Below, piece by piece: positions 1 through 10,332 of a DNA stretch of 64,000 bases. Positions within the stretch are counted from its first letter, which is position 1, and every line of letters starts with the position of its first letter. The translations under genes and the position numbers were made by a program. Origin of the DNA: Stomoxys calcitrans (lineage: Eukaryota; Arthropoda; Insecta; Diptera; Muscidae); contig NC_081555.1 of NCBI RefSeq assembly GCF_963082655.1, forward strand, positions 146,507,517 through 146,571,516, in the 5' to 3' direction. The notes under the pieces were generated by a model. It saw only the letters and a program-made list of their open reading frames with translations, was not told the origin of the DNA and did not search any database.

Positions 1-1220
1 TTCCAACTCGAGATCACAAATTTTGCACAGACCCGTATTTCTTCCCTACACAAGTTAAATTTTTGAATGGGACAAATCAGACTATGGATATAGCTGCCAT
101 ATAAACCGATTTGTCGATGTAGGATATTACGGCCATAACAGGTGCATTTATTGTCCGATTTCGATGAAATTTGACACAGATATTTGTACTATGGCTTGCG
201 ATGCCCGATTTAAATGTAGTCCATATCGGGCTATATTTACATATAGCTGCCTTATAGACCGATCTGGCGATTCTGGGTTTTAAGCCCTTAACAGAAGCAT
301 GTATTGTATTACCCAATTTCGCTCTTACTTATAACAGTCAGTTTTATCAGGCCCGGTGATATTCAGACAAGTGAATTGCCCTGAAGGCCCCAACATAAGA
401 GCCGAGTATGGTCTACATCAGGTCATATTTAGACATAGCTGCCATAGGGCCATAAGCCCATAACTGGCATATTACTTGTCTGATTTCGCTGAAATTTGGC
501 ATAGTGAGTTGGACGATGGCCTTCGTTGTCCAAACTAAATAAGCTCTCTAAAGAACTACATTCTTATATATCTGCCATATAAATCGATCTGGCGATTTGG
601 GGGCTAATGCCCATAACAGACGCATTTATTACCCGATTTCGGCAAAATTCGGATTAGTGAGTTGCACTAGACAACTCGTTGTCTCTACCAAAAATAGTAC
701 AGATCAAACCATATAGTGATATAGGTGTCATATAGACCGAACTGCCTATTTAGAGTATTATCCTCATTAACATTAACATAACTCGATTTCTTTCTGAAAT
801 TTAGAACAGTGAGTTGGAATATGCCTCCCGTTCAAATAATCTAAAATGATGTCAAAAAATCGTCAGCAAAGAAATATTTTGAAGGCAACCATAAAACAAA
901 ACACAAAAGGAGAAGACTAATACTCCCAAGGAGTGACCAAGTGGAGAGCGAAATCTCTAAACTGGCTTGAGGCGCTTGGGCATCTATTCTACGTTCGGCT
1001 AGAGGAATAAATTTTCTGTAATGGCCAATATTGCCTGCCTTTACTCCTTCGTGATAGACGGGTGGACGAACAGACGGACGGATGGACAGATATGGCAAGA
1101 TCGACTTAAAATGTCACGACGATGAAGAATATTTATACTTTATGGTGTCTTAGACGAATATTTCGAGGAGTTACAAACGGAATGACGATACCCCCATCCT
1201 ATGGTGGAGGATATAAAAAC
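1..1220. repeat. DINE-1-like element, inverted composite (partial)
   Basis: Degenerate units carrying the family motif around 'tagctgccatataaaccgat' run on the + strand to about 840. The right part (about 1000-1218) is the family's 5' end in reverse complement: a CGGA/CAGA-rich stretch, 'atggcaagatcgactt', 'tactttatggtgtcttag', then 'cctatggtggaggatat'. Forward interior followed by an inverted 5' end means this is a fusion of two pieces. About 841-990 is not explained by the family. The left end lies outside the window. Assignment to DINE-1/Helentron-associated elements rests on the TATACCC-type 5' end and conserved 5' block known from Drosophila DINE-1. Confidence 0.65.
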
Positions 1221-2978
1221 CACATTTTTCTTTGAATACCTCTTATTAAAAAAAAACACTTAATATCACGACCATTTATACTTAGTGCGTTTGTTTTTAA
1301 CGCCCACAAGAAAGAGAGCTGGATCCATTGATAAGTGCACCGATGGGCTCAGAAGCACTTTGTGATCTGTCTATCACTGTCTGCCCGTCTGCCCGTCTGC
1401 CTGGCCCTGTTAATTTGTGTACATTCTGGATTAAAATGTCCTCTCTCCAATTTAAAATCCCCTCGGATTGACATATTGCGAAATGGATAGATACTGTGTG
1501 GAAGAAATGAAGTGTGGAATATGGATTTTTTTTCATTTTGGTATAAACGTGCTTTATGTAACGATTTTGTTGGTACATCTATGGTCTACAACTGAGACTT
1601 GGTCCGCCCCATGCCACTATGGACATACACCTAAGCCAGTAATCGGCGCTCTAAATCTTTTACCGAGTCCAACTGTTTTTCGCATTGGTGTAACATCGTG
1701 TACCGTTTGCAACTTGTAAGGATTTACCTTCAGCTCGTTTTCAATAAATGTTGCATCTTTTTACGGAATATTTTAAGATCTATTTGATTGTTACTAGGGA
1801 ATGAATTTTGATGCATTCAAATCTACACTCACTGTATCATTTCAGGTATTTCAGGTGTTGTTGACGTTTGGCAGCGCAATCAGTATCATTGTACTGATTT
1901 ATGGGACGATGCAGAGACATTTTGTTCACTTTGAGGTGTTTGAGTTCGCCAACAATAGTCCGTTGTGATTTTCCTTAAACTTCATCTCGAATAACTTTTT
2001 TTTAAATAAACTCAGAATATATGCTTGTAAAATATAAAATGAACTTTCAATTAAACCAATATCATATATCTGTCATTCCTCGTTTGACAGATATACCAGA
2101 GTGGACTTGATAACACTTCGTTTCAGCTACTCTGTAATTTAACATTTAATAATTTCGGCATACCATTGCACATCTGTCACGGAGAAGTGCATCATATAGT
2201 CGTATTGAAATAACATATTCGTTTCTATCCACCTCGAATAGCAAACGACTGAAAAAGCATGTGAATGAATGCTCCATGCAATTTCCAAGAAACAATAAAA
2301 AGCAAGGGAACTCCATACATTCACACCACCTTCCTATTATCACAAAATTTCGTATTCCTTGCGATGCAATGACTTACTAATTGGCTCCTTTAATATACCC
2401 TTTGGCGAAAGACGGGGAGTTGCGGTGAGCGAGGAAAGCATTTCTCGGAGACTAACAGCACAATATGGACTAAACTCTGACACAGACAAAAACCGAGACT
2501 AGCTAGTCAGGATGTGGTTGGCATTGTTTTAAATACTTTGACAACATGTTGCGTGTCGGGAATAATTCCTCGCGAAATCCATTACAACTGGGTATTAGTG
2601 CTGGTACTACACATGAACGGTAGTACAGCACAACATGGCAATCAGATATGTGTGTAAATTTATCGACTAGCTGAAGGTAGTATGTTCTGCTTGAGGTGGA
2701 GACAGGGGAATCACCTTGGATGCCATTGGCAATACTTGGTGACACGTTTTTCTCCAGCATAGCCAGACTGACTAGTACAGCAGTAATGCTTTTGCATCGT
2801 GCAATGTGATGATAAGTAATCTTGGTGGCAGCAAAACAATTGCAAACATGGCATTTACATGAATTCATTACAAATGTATGAATAATGGGGTGGGATGGAA
2901 AACAAAAAAAAAAGAAAAAATAAATTAAATTATTTGATATAAAATAAGAAAAAATCAATTGAAAAAGCTAAAATATTA
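1221..2978. other. No gene recognised
   Basis: I see no known gene, RNA or repeat family here. Short open frames occur at 1297-1578 (-), 1468-1719 (+) and 2503-2958 (-). The last has 151 codons, but its first residues are a run of Phe from a poly-A tract and the remainder has no motif I recognise. Sequence is AT-rich and looks like ordinary non-coding DNA. Confidence 0.5.
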
Positions 2979-3359
2979 CAAAATAAAATGAAATAAAATA
3001 AAATAGAATAAAATAAAATAAAATAAAATAAAATAAAATAAAAAAAAATAAAATAAAATAAAATAAAATAAAATAAAATAAAATAAAATAAAATAAAATA
3101 AAATAAAATAAAATAAAATAAAATAAAATAAAATAAAATAAAATAAAATAAAATAAAATAAAATAAAATAAAATAAAATAAAATAAAATAAAATAAAATA
3201 AAATAAAATAAAATAAAATAAAATAAAATAAAATAAAATAAAATAAAATAAAATAAAATAAAATAAAATAAAATAAAATAAAATAAAATAAAATAAAATA
3301 AAATAAAATAAAATAAAATAAAATAAAATAAATTAAATTAAAATAAAATAAAATAAAAT
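2979..3359. repeat. (AAAAT)n pentanucleotide microsatellite
   Basis: About 75 tandem copies of AAAAT with a few interruptions near the edges (for example 'gaaat' near the start and 'aattaaatt' near 3331). Confidence 0.97.
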
Positions 3360-3860
3360 GAGATTTAGTTCTTTTTTCGCCTTGATAACTTGAATGGATG
3401 ATTCTGCACCATTTAGTGTTTCATCCTTAATGAAGGTAATTACAATTTCCCTTGATTTCATTTTAATGTAATTGTTAGTAAAGAGACCTTAAGTGAATTA
3501 GTACAAATGCGAACCTTAAATTAAATTGAAATTAACTAAGCAATTACACAAGGATAAAGAAAAATCATCAATATATACTGTATATCATTAAACAAAGAAG
3601 AGGCAAATAAGTTCTTGAATGTTAGTTGGCAAATTTACATTTGCAGCAAGAAATATGTTCTTGTCGACTATAATCAAGTTTAAAAGACTTTGGCATTAGC
3701 AGACTTGCAGAACTAGTAGAACAGTGATTAAACATTTCAGTAGCCACTCATAATTCCATTATTATATAGCAATTCAGCCACAAATTTCTGCATACTCTTT
3801 ATATGGGATGTTTCTTCTCTTTTTACGGCGATACTAAGGATTTTCGTTACCAAGAACATT
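3360..3860. other. No gene recognised
   Basis: AT-rich DNA between the pentanucleotide array and a Helitron-like repeat. Nothing identifiable. Confidence 0.5.
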
Positions 3861-4790
3861 CCAACATTTTTTTAGGGCCAATACCCCAAACCGGACATAT
3901 TTGCTGCCTATTGCAATAAGGAGTTTAAATGAGATTAGAAAACGAATTTGATATCCAATTTTGAGAGCAATGGCAATATGGGGTTCAAATAAATGATATA
4001 TAGATATATGAGAATAGAGCACGTTGCTGATATATTTTCCGGGTTTAGTATTTTGGGGAACCACCCCAATCCCCAAAACACCCCTAAATCGGGCACCGAC
4101 CATGTCAATGTGGAGCTTAAATGAATGGAATTGGGGGGTAGAGCAATAATTGATACCCATTTTCGGGACCAATTTTCTGGGGGTCTAACCCTTTCCCAAA
4201 ATACCTCACAAACATCAATTTTTTAGTGACCATCGCAATATGGGGCTCAAATAATGGTATTTGGGAGTACGAATTTGATGTCCAAATGTAGGACCATGTA
4301 TTTAGGGCATCATCCCTTTCCCAAAACAACCCCAAAGGGAAAACATTTTTCGACCATGCCAATATGTGGCTCAAATGAAAGGCATTTGAGATTAGAAAAC
4401 GAATTTGATAACCTATTTGGGGGCCATGTGTTTGGGGGACGCCTCATCCAATGGCAATATGGGGTTTAAATAAATGGTATTTGAGAGAAGAGCACGATGC
4501 TGATATTTTTTCAGGGCCTAGTATCTGGGGGACCACCTCTTTCCCGAAAACACCACTAAATCAGACATCATGAGAATATCGTGCTGAAATGAAGTATTTT
4601 AAGAATGGAGTACACCTTACATCCAAACTTAAATTTGTAGACCAATAAAGATCATGTGGGATTCAGATAAAGGCACTTATATTGTTAAACTGTTAGTCAA
4701 GTTTGCATGGTATTTCACTAAAAGCTCTTTAATTGTCGAAAATAAATATTCCAAGGACACTTTTGTTCCATATATAGTATATATATTCCA
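3861..4790 (+). repeat. Helitron-like repeat F, copy 1 (3' part)
   Basis: Tandem-like units of roughly 130 bp built around 'caatatggggctcaaat', 'gggagtagaatacgaattt' and C-rich 'ccccaaaacaccc'. It is closely related to the unit order at 43600-45070. It lacks the GC-rich 3' hairpin seen in that copy. Its stretch 3990-4030 is the uninterrupted version of the site into which a foldback transposon inserted at 43740. Confidence 0.7.
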
Positions 4791-5697
4791 TATATAGTAT
4801 CGAAATATGGTTCCATAGGTTTTACTAGCATTATGAAGAAATAATCTCTAAAGTATTGTAAAATATTTAAAAAGAATTTTACTTGGATTTGATTCTGCGT
4901 TCTATTCATAAACACAAAAAAATTAACGTCATGTCTCTAACAAATCGTTTAAACCTCGAACGTGATGTCCTGAATATTCACTACCATAATTAAGATTTAT
5001 TTACAATTCTTTTCAGATTATTACAATAATTATTTATTATTACCATTTCCCATAGAAAAAACAAATGTTTAATTAATACGCTTCAGCTCCATACAATGCC
5101 CCATTGCAAATTCTCATTCTTCGGAAGAAAATAACGCCCACATTTTGTTACCACCCTCATTTGTTAATATTTATGGCTATTACGCCATACAGGCGTTTCA
5201 CTCTCTTCCGTCACTCTTGTTTGGGATGTCCTTTCGAATATGATTTAGCCAAAACGAAATAGAAAAGTTCGTCGAGCAATGCTTGAGCAAAGGAATTCCC
5301 CAGGCCTACTAACCAAATGTTTATTTGGTAGTTTCTTATTCATTGCTCATTGTGTTTTATTCTTGCTTGGGGTTTCTCTCTAATAACCAAAATGCGGAAA
5401 TGGATTAAAGTGTAAGGAATAGTCATTTGTGAAACAGTTTTGTCCTGATTTATATCAACAGAATGTAGTCTTATGACTATGTCAAATACTTCACCCATGG
5501 GGATTTTGTGTTAATTTTCTTAGAATGACTATGATAAGTTTGTCCCTGATAAGGGACATTTAGGGCTTTGAGGAGTTTGATGTTGTGGATAAAGGAATAA
5601 ATTAAGTGCAATCGATATTTATTTTAGACAAAAATGTTTAAAAGAGCAATAAATAATAAAAAGATTTTTTCACTCACTCTTCTTGCATATACCTCTT
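4791..5697. other. No gene recognised
   Basis: AT-rich sequence with no repeat family, RNA or coding pattern that I can identify. Confidence 0.5.
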
Positions 5698-5963
5698 CTA
5701 TACCCACCACCGACGGCTAGGGGTATATTCATTTGTTCATTCCGTAGGCCACACATCCATGTCCAACCCTATAAAGTATATATATTCTTCATCGTCGTCA
5801 AAATCTTAGACGATCTAGCCATGTCCGTCCGTCTGTTGGTCTGTCATTTGAAATCACGCTGCAGTGTTCAAAAATAGAGATATTGAGCTGAAACTTTTAA
5901 CAGATTCTTTTTTTTATCCAAAGGCAGATTAGGTTCGAAGATGGGCAACATCGGACTATATCG

Positions 5964-7238
5964 GTCAACATCGGAAATGAAGTTGGCCGTTTTGAGAACC
6001 ACCAACAAAATATTGCCGAAAGCATTGTAACAACCCCAAATCCAACAGGTGAATGGCAAACAGTCCAAAAGAATAAACGACATAGAGAAAGTCCAAACCA
6101 ATCTAATGCCAACAAAAAGCAAGCTACAGTAAACGAATACTGGCTTGGAAAAAGTAATCCAGCTTCTGAAAATCAATTTGCAATTCTGGATAGCCAGGCA
6201 ATGAGTTCAAATTTACAAACTGATGCTAATTCAAATTTACTTGAACATTCCAAACCACCACCAATCTTTGTGGATAAGGTTGGAAATATTCAGCCATTGA
6301 TGTCGCTTCTTTCCCAATGCGTACCAAATCAATACGAAATCAAGTCTCTTCGTAATGATCAGATAAAAATAATGTCAAAGACCCATGAAACATATAAAGT
6401 AATTGTTGAAGAACTTCAAAAAAAGGATACAGAATTCCATACCTACAAACCGAAAAATGAAAGAGGGTTCAAAGTGATTCTCAAAAATATTCATCCAACT
6501 GTAGATGTGGAAGAACTGAAGGATGAGCTTCTGAAAGAAGGTCACGAAGCCACCAATGTATGGAATATTAAGAATAGATATTCTAAAAAACCACTACCAT
6601 TATTCGAAATAACGTTATCCACGAAACCAAACAATAAAAATATTTTTTCTGTCACAAGACTTATGAATACTATTGTTAAATTTGAAGCACCTCGTCCAAA
6701 GAAAACCATACCACAATGCGCAAACTGTCAACAATATGGCCATACTAAAACTTATTGCAGAAAAAAATCTGTTTGTATCAAATGTGCTGGTAGTCATGAC
6801 TCAAAGTCTTGTGTACGTAAAAATTGGGCTAGCGAAGTGAAATGTGCCCTATGTGAAGGAAACCACCCAGCAAACTATAAAGGTTGCAACATTTATAAAC
6901 AACTTTTTCAAAAACACTTTCCAACTCAAAGAACAAATAGAGAAAGACAAGCCATAACTTCCCAAGCAATCACAGAACAATCAAATCTAACAGCTCCAGC
7001 TTCATACTCCAATGCTGTCACCAACTCCACAAACGTCCAAAATATTATAAACCAGAACCCTACTCTTCAATCTCACTCCCAACACCCACAAAGCCAGCCA
7101 ACACTACAACAACAACCTATATGTAACCCTAATGTCTCCAACATTAAGGAAATGCTTACCAGCCTCAATGCTCTAATGCAGCAAATGACCAGCCTTATTT
7201 TGAATGTTACTGCTCAACTTTCACAGATTACCATATGA
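5964..7238 (+). CDS. Jockey-type LINE ORF1 (Gag-like nucleic-acid-binding protein), N-terminally truncated
   Basis: ORF1 protein of Jockey LINEs binds the element RNA in the RNP. The frame is open from the insertion boundary at 5964 to the stop at 7236-7238 (424 codons). The first ATG is at 6201 and would give 345 residues, but the upstream codons read family-like sequence (GEWQTVQKNKRHRES, NQFAILDS), so I take the frame as a truncated protein, not a gene starting at 6201. From the ATG, a PRE_C2HC-like region precedes three zinc knuckles: CANCQQYGHTKTYC, CIKCAGSHDSKSC and CALCEGNHPANYKGC. A Gln/Asn/Pro-rich tail ends in a short hydrophobic stretch. The stop overlaps the ORF2 start (ATGA), which suggests termination-reinitiation. 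Jockey ORF1 is usually 500-570 residues. Confidence 0.85.
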   Translation, partial: VNIGNEVGRFENHQQNIAESIVTTPNPTGEWQTVQKNKRHRESPNQSNANKKQATVNEYWLGKSNPASENQFAILDSQAMSSNLQTDANSNLLEHSKPPPIFVDKVGNIQPLMSLLSQCVPNQYEIKSLRNDQIKIMSKTHETYKVIVEELQKKDTEFHTYKPKNERGFKVILKNIHPTVDVEELKDELLKEGHEATNVWNIKNRYSKKPLPLFEITLSTKPNNKNIFSVTRLMNTIVKFEAPRPKKTIPQCANCQQYGHTKTYCRKKSVCIKCAGSHDSKSCVRKNWASEVKCALCEGNHPANYKGCNIYKQLFQKHFPTQRTNRERQAITSQAITEQSNLTAPASYSNAVTNSTNVQNIINQNPTLQSHSQHPQSQPTLQQQPICNPNVSNIKEMLTSLNALMQQMTSLILNVTAQLSQITI

Positions 7239-9901
7239 GTCAACTCAACATAGTTTTCTGGAATGCAAATGGCTTGTCAAACCATATATTAGAAGTAAAG
7301 GAATTCCTAAGAACAAGACAGATAGATGTAATGCTAATTTGTGAGACACACTTTACACAAAAATCTCATCTTTTAATTCCACAATATGATTTTTATCATG
7401 TAAATCACCCTGACAGCAAAGCAAGAGGAGGATCGGGGATCCTAATAAGAAAAACCATAAAACATCACCAAGGAACACATTATTGCGCGCAAGAGATACA
7501 AGCAACTAACATTATAGTAGAAGACTGGCTTGGACCATTAACCATCTCCTCAATTTACTGCCCACCGAAACATAACATTAAAAAAGATTTATACATTAGT
7601 TTCTTCAGATCACTTGGAAACAAATTCTTAGCTTGTGGTGACTACAATGCTAAACATCCTCTATGGGGCTCCCGACTTACATCTCCAAAGGGAAAACAAC
7701 TGTTTTACGCCATCAAAGAACTGAACTTGAACGTTAAATCCTCTGGTACCCCAACATATTGGCCCACTGATGTAAATAAAACCCCAGATCTAATTGATTT
7801 TTGTGTCTCAAAGGGTATCCCCGAAGGATCACAAAATTGCACATCGATCTGTGAACTCTCTTCCGACCATTCACCGGTTCTCCTTACCGTGCATTGCAAA
7901 TATATAATACAGGACCAAAAATGTACATTACACAATAAGAAAACCAATTGGCACTATTTTCGGTATCTTTTAAGTACGAATCTAAGTGAGAACATTCCTC
8001 TTAAAACAGACGAAGATTTAGTAGATGCAGTGGAACATCTAGTCCGCAATATTCAACTAGCGTCATGGAATGCAACACCTCAGAAAAGTTTCTCCATAAA
8101 TCACACTACTCCAACAAACGTCTTGAAAAAACTTTTCATTAAACGGAAAGCGAAGAAAACGTGGCAAAGAACGCGATCTCCTGATGATAAGAGGAAACTA
8201 AACAAAGCAACAGCCGAACTCAAACTTCTTCTACAGAATATACAAAATGAAAATTTTGAAAAAAATATTCAGGGTCTTGGTCCAAACAAGTCTACAGATT
8301 ATTCCCTGTGGAAAGTGACCAAATCTATCAAGAGATACCCAAAAATAAATCACCCAATAAGAAAACCCGATAGTTCTTGGACAAAGAGTAACTTAGAAAA
8401 AGCAACTACATTTGCAAACCACTTATTTGATGTATTTACCCCAAATACAAATGAAGTTGTACCAGAAAATATTAAAAAAATCCTAGATGAAACCCACCAA
8501 CTTGATCTGCCCATTAAAAAATTTTCGAAGGCTGAAGTTATTAAAGTTATCAACACCCTTAAAGCAAATAAAGCACCTGGTTATGATTTGATTACACCAA
8601 CTATCTTACAAGAACTTCCTGCAAATGCTTTAAATTTATTGACCTACATATACAACGCATGCTTGACTCGATGCTTTGTACCCCCGCAATGGAAGGTTGC
8701 GCAAATAACAATGATTCAAAAACCTGGCAAACCCACAGACCAAGTAAAGTCTTATCGTCCAATTAGTCTGCTGTCTGTACTTTCCAAAGTTCTTGAAATT
8801 CTATTTTTAAAGCGATTAACGCCAATTGTAAATCAAAAAGAACTTATCCCTGACCATCAATTTGGGTTCAGGAAAAATCACGGCACAATAGAACAAATCC
8901 ATCGTCTGGTTGAAACAATACACAACGCGTTTGAATCCAAAGAATTTTGTACAGCTGCATTCCTGGATATATCGCAAGCATTTGATAAGGTATGGCACGA
9001 GGGCTTACTTTACAAAATAAAAAAGCTGTTACCAATCAATTTTTATCTGTTTATTAAATCGTATATTAACGATCGGCATTTTTATGTTCAAGAAGCCGGT
9101 GAAGCAAGTACCATCAAGAATATTCGTGCCGGTGTACCACAAGGTAGTGTACTTGGTCCACTGCTATATCTCTTATTTACAGCTGACCTTCCACGATCAC
9201 AGAATGCTGTGATCGGGACTTTCGCTGATGATACAGCGGTATTAGCTGTCAGTAAAGATGCACAAAAAGCGAGTAATGCCCTCCAAAAGTACTTAAACAC
9301 GTTATCGGTATGGCTACGTGAATGGCGTATAAAAGCCAATGAGTCAAAATCTACCCAAGTTACATATACATTGAAACATGCCACATGTCCCCCTGTTCAA
9401 TTGAACCAAATTGAGATCCCACAGAAAGATGAAGCCCTATATCTTGGAATTTATCTAGATAGAAAACTTAAATGGAAGAAACACATCCAAACTAAAAGAA
9501 AGGCTCTCGATATTCAACTGAGAAAAATGAAATACCTAATTGGATACCGCTCGAAACTCTCTTTGGAAAACAAAATCCTCATATACAAATGCATATTAAA
9601 ACCAATCTGGACATATGGCATCCAATTATGGGGGACCGCCTCAAATACCAATATAAAATTACTGCAACAGTTTCAATCTAAAGTACTAAGAATAATTACA
9701 AATGCCACAACATACGTTACCAACGAACGCCTACATAAGGATCTAAACATAAAAACAGTAAAGGAAGAGATTTCATCGCAATTAATGTCATATAAATTAA
9801 GAATTGACGACCATCCAAACCCCCTAGCGGCCAACTTAATGTCAAATCGGGAAACTTTTACAAGGCTAAAACGAAAAGCACCACAAGATCTAATCGCATA
9901 A
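7235..9901 (+). CDS. Jockey-type LINE ORF2: AP endonuclease and reverse transcriptase
   Basis: 888 residues, intact. The N-terminal apurinic-like endonuclease nicks the target DNA: residues 1-230 include NIVFWNANGL, ICETH, GDYNAKHPLWGS and SSDHSPV. The reverse transcriptase (about 430-740) shows KAPGYDLI, SYRPISLLSVLSKVLE, FLDISQAFDKVWHEGL, GVPQGSVLGPLLY and the catalytic FADDTAV. After it come a thumb-like region (LYLGIYLDRKLKWKKHI) and a conserved tail (PIWTYGIQLWGTAS). There is no RNase H domain, as expected for most Jockey-clade elements. The length is normal for the clade. The ATG at 7235 overlaps the ORF1 stop. No stop or frameshift is seen, so this could be a functional protein. Confidence 0.93.
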   Translation: MSQLNIVFWNANGLSNHILEVKEFLRTRQIDVMLICETHFTQKSHLLIPQYDFYHVNHPDSKARGGSGILIRKTIKHHQGTHYCAQEIQATNIIVEDWLGPLTISSIYCPPKHNIKKDLYISFFRSLGNKFLACGDYNAKHPLWGSRLTSPKGKQLFYAIKELNLNVKSSGTPTYWPTDVNKTPDLIDFCVSKGIPEGSQNCTSICELSSDHSPVLLTVHCKYIIQDQKCTLHNKKTNWHYFRYLLSTNLSENIPLKTDEDLVDAVEHLVRNIQLASWNATPQKSFSINHTTPTNVLKKLFIKRKAKKTWQRTRSPDDKRKLNKATAELKLLLQNIQNENFEKNIQGLGPNKSTDYSLWKVTKSIKRYPKINHPIRKPDSSWTKSNLEKATTFANHLFDVFTPNTNEVVPENIKKILDETHQLDLPIKKFSKAEVIKVINTLKANKAPGYDLITPTILQELPANALNLLTYIYNACLTRCFVPPQWKVAQITMIQKPGKPTDQVKSYRPISLLSVLSKVLEILFLKRLTPIVNQKELIPDHQFGFRKNHGTIEQIHRLVETIHNAFESKEFCTAAFLDISQAFDKVWHEGLLYKIKKLLPINFYLFIKSYINDRHFYVQEAGEASTIKNIRAGVPQGSVLGPLLYLLFTADLPRSQNAVIGTFADDTAVLAVSKDAQKASNALQKYLNTLSVWLREWRIKANESKSTQVTYTLKHATCPPVQLNQIEIPQKDEALYLGIYLDRKLKWKKHIQTKRKALDIQLRKMKYLIGYRSKLSLENKILIYKCILKPIWTYGIQLWGTASNTNIKLLQQFQSKVLRIITNATTYVTNERLHKDLNIKTVKEEISSQLMSYKLRIDDHPNPLAANLMSNRETFTRLKRKAPQDLIA

Positions 9902-10332
9902 ATAAAATCTTTGTATAAATATTGTTCCTCAAACTGAAATTTATGTATGTATATGTTAAATGGATTGACCACTGGGTTAATACCATCTAAAAGAAATTTA
10001 AAACACCAGAATAATGTTAAATATCAATGTTAGATAGATCGCATTAATAAAAATTACAAAAAAAAAAAAAAAAAAAAAAAAAATATCTTAATATAGCTCC
10101 CATATAGGCCGATCTGCGGATTTAAAGTCCGCCCAAAGCTACATTTATTATTCGATTCGGACCATATTTCCACAAAACTGCTATGGGTGCATAAATTATG
10201 CATTTTTTACCGGATTATGACGAAAGGTGGTTTACATTTATATCCGAGGTGGTGGGTATCCAAAGTTCGGCCCGACCGAACTTAATGCCTTTTTACTTGT
10301 TATACCCTCCACCATAAGATGGGAGTATACTA

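Larger units (their letters stand above)
5963..10083 (+). mobile_element. Jockey-type non-LTR retrotransposon, 5'-truncated
   Basis: A LINE with two overlapping open frames, a 156-bp 3' UTR (9902-10057) and a 26-base poly-A tail (10058-10083). It starts inside ORF1, with no 5' UTR, so it is 5'-truncated, as is usual for target-primed reverse transcription. The flanks share TATC (5959-5962 and 10084-10087), a short target-site duplication of 4-5 bp. Both frames are free of stops, which suggests a recent insertion. The ORF1 knuckles and endonuclease plus RT without RNase H fit the Jockey clade. Confidence 0.88.
5698..10299 (+). repeat. DINE-1-like element interrupted by a Jockey-type LINE
   Basis: The 5' end reads 'tacccaccaccg' and is followed by the conserved block 'tataaagtatatatattctt', a CCGT/CTGT-rich stretch and 'gagatattgagctgaaac'. 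The element breaks off at 5962 and resumes at 10084. It then runs to the family 3' end, 'ttcggcccgaccgaactta' plus 'gcctttttacttg'. The two flanks fit together to give the uninterrupted family sequence, so the LINE inserted into this element. A second element starts 1-2 bases after its end. Confidence 0.75.

Noticed and set aside
2503..2958. 151-codon frame on the minus strand
   Set aside because: Begins in a homopolymer tract and shows no domain, signal or conserved motif; likely chance.
7705..7947. Minus-strand frames inside the Jockey ORF2 (also at 8350, 8816, 9088, 9673)
   Set aside because: Shadow frames of the strongly supported + strand coding sequence.
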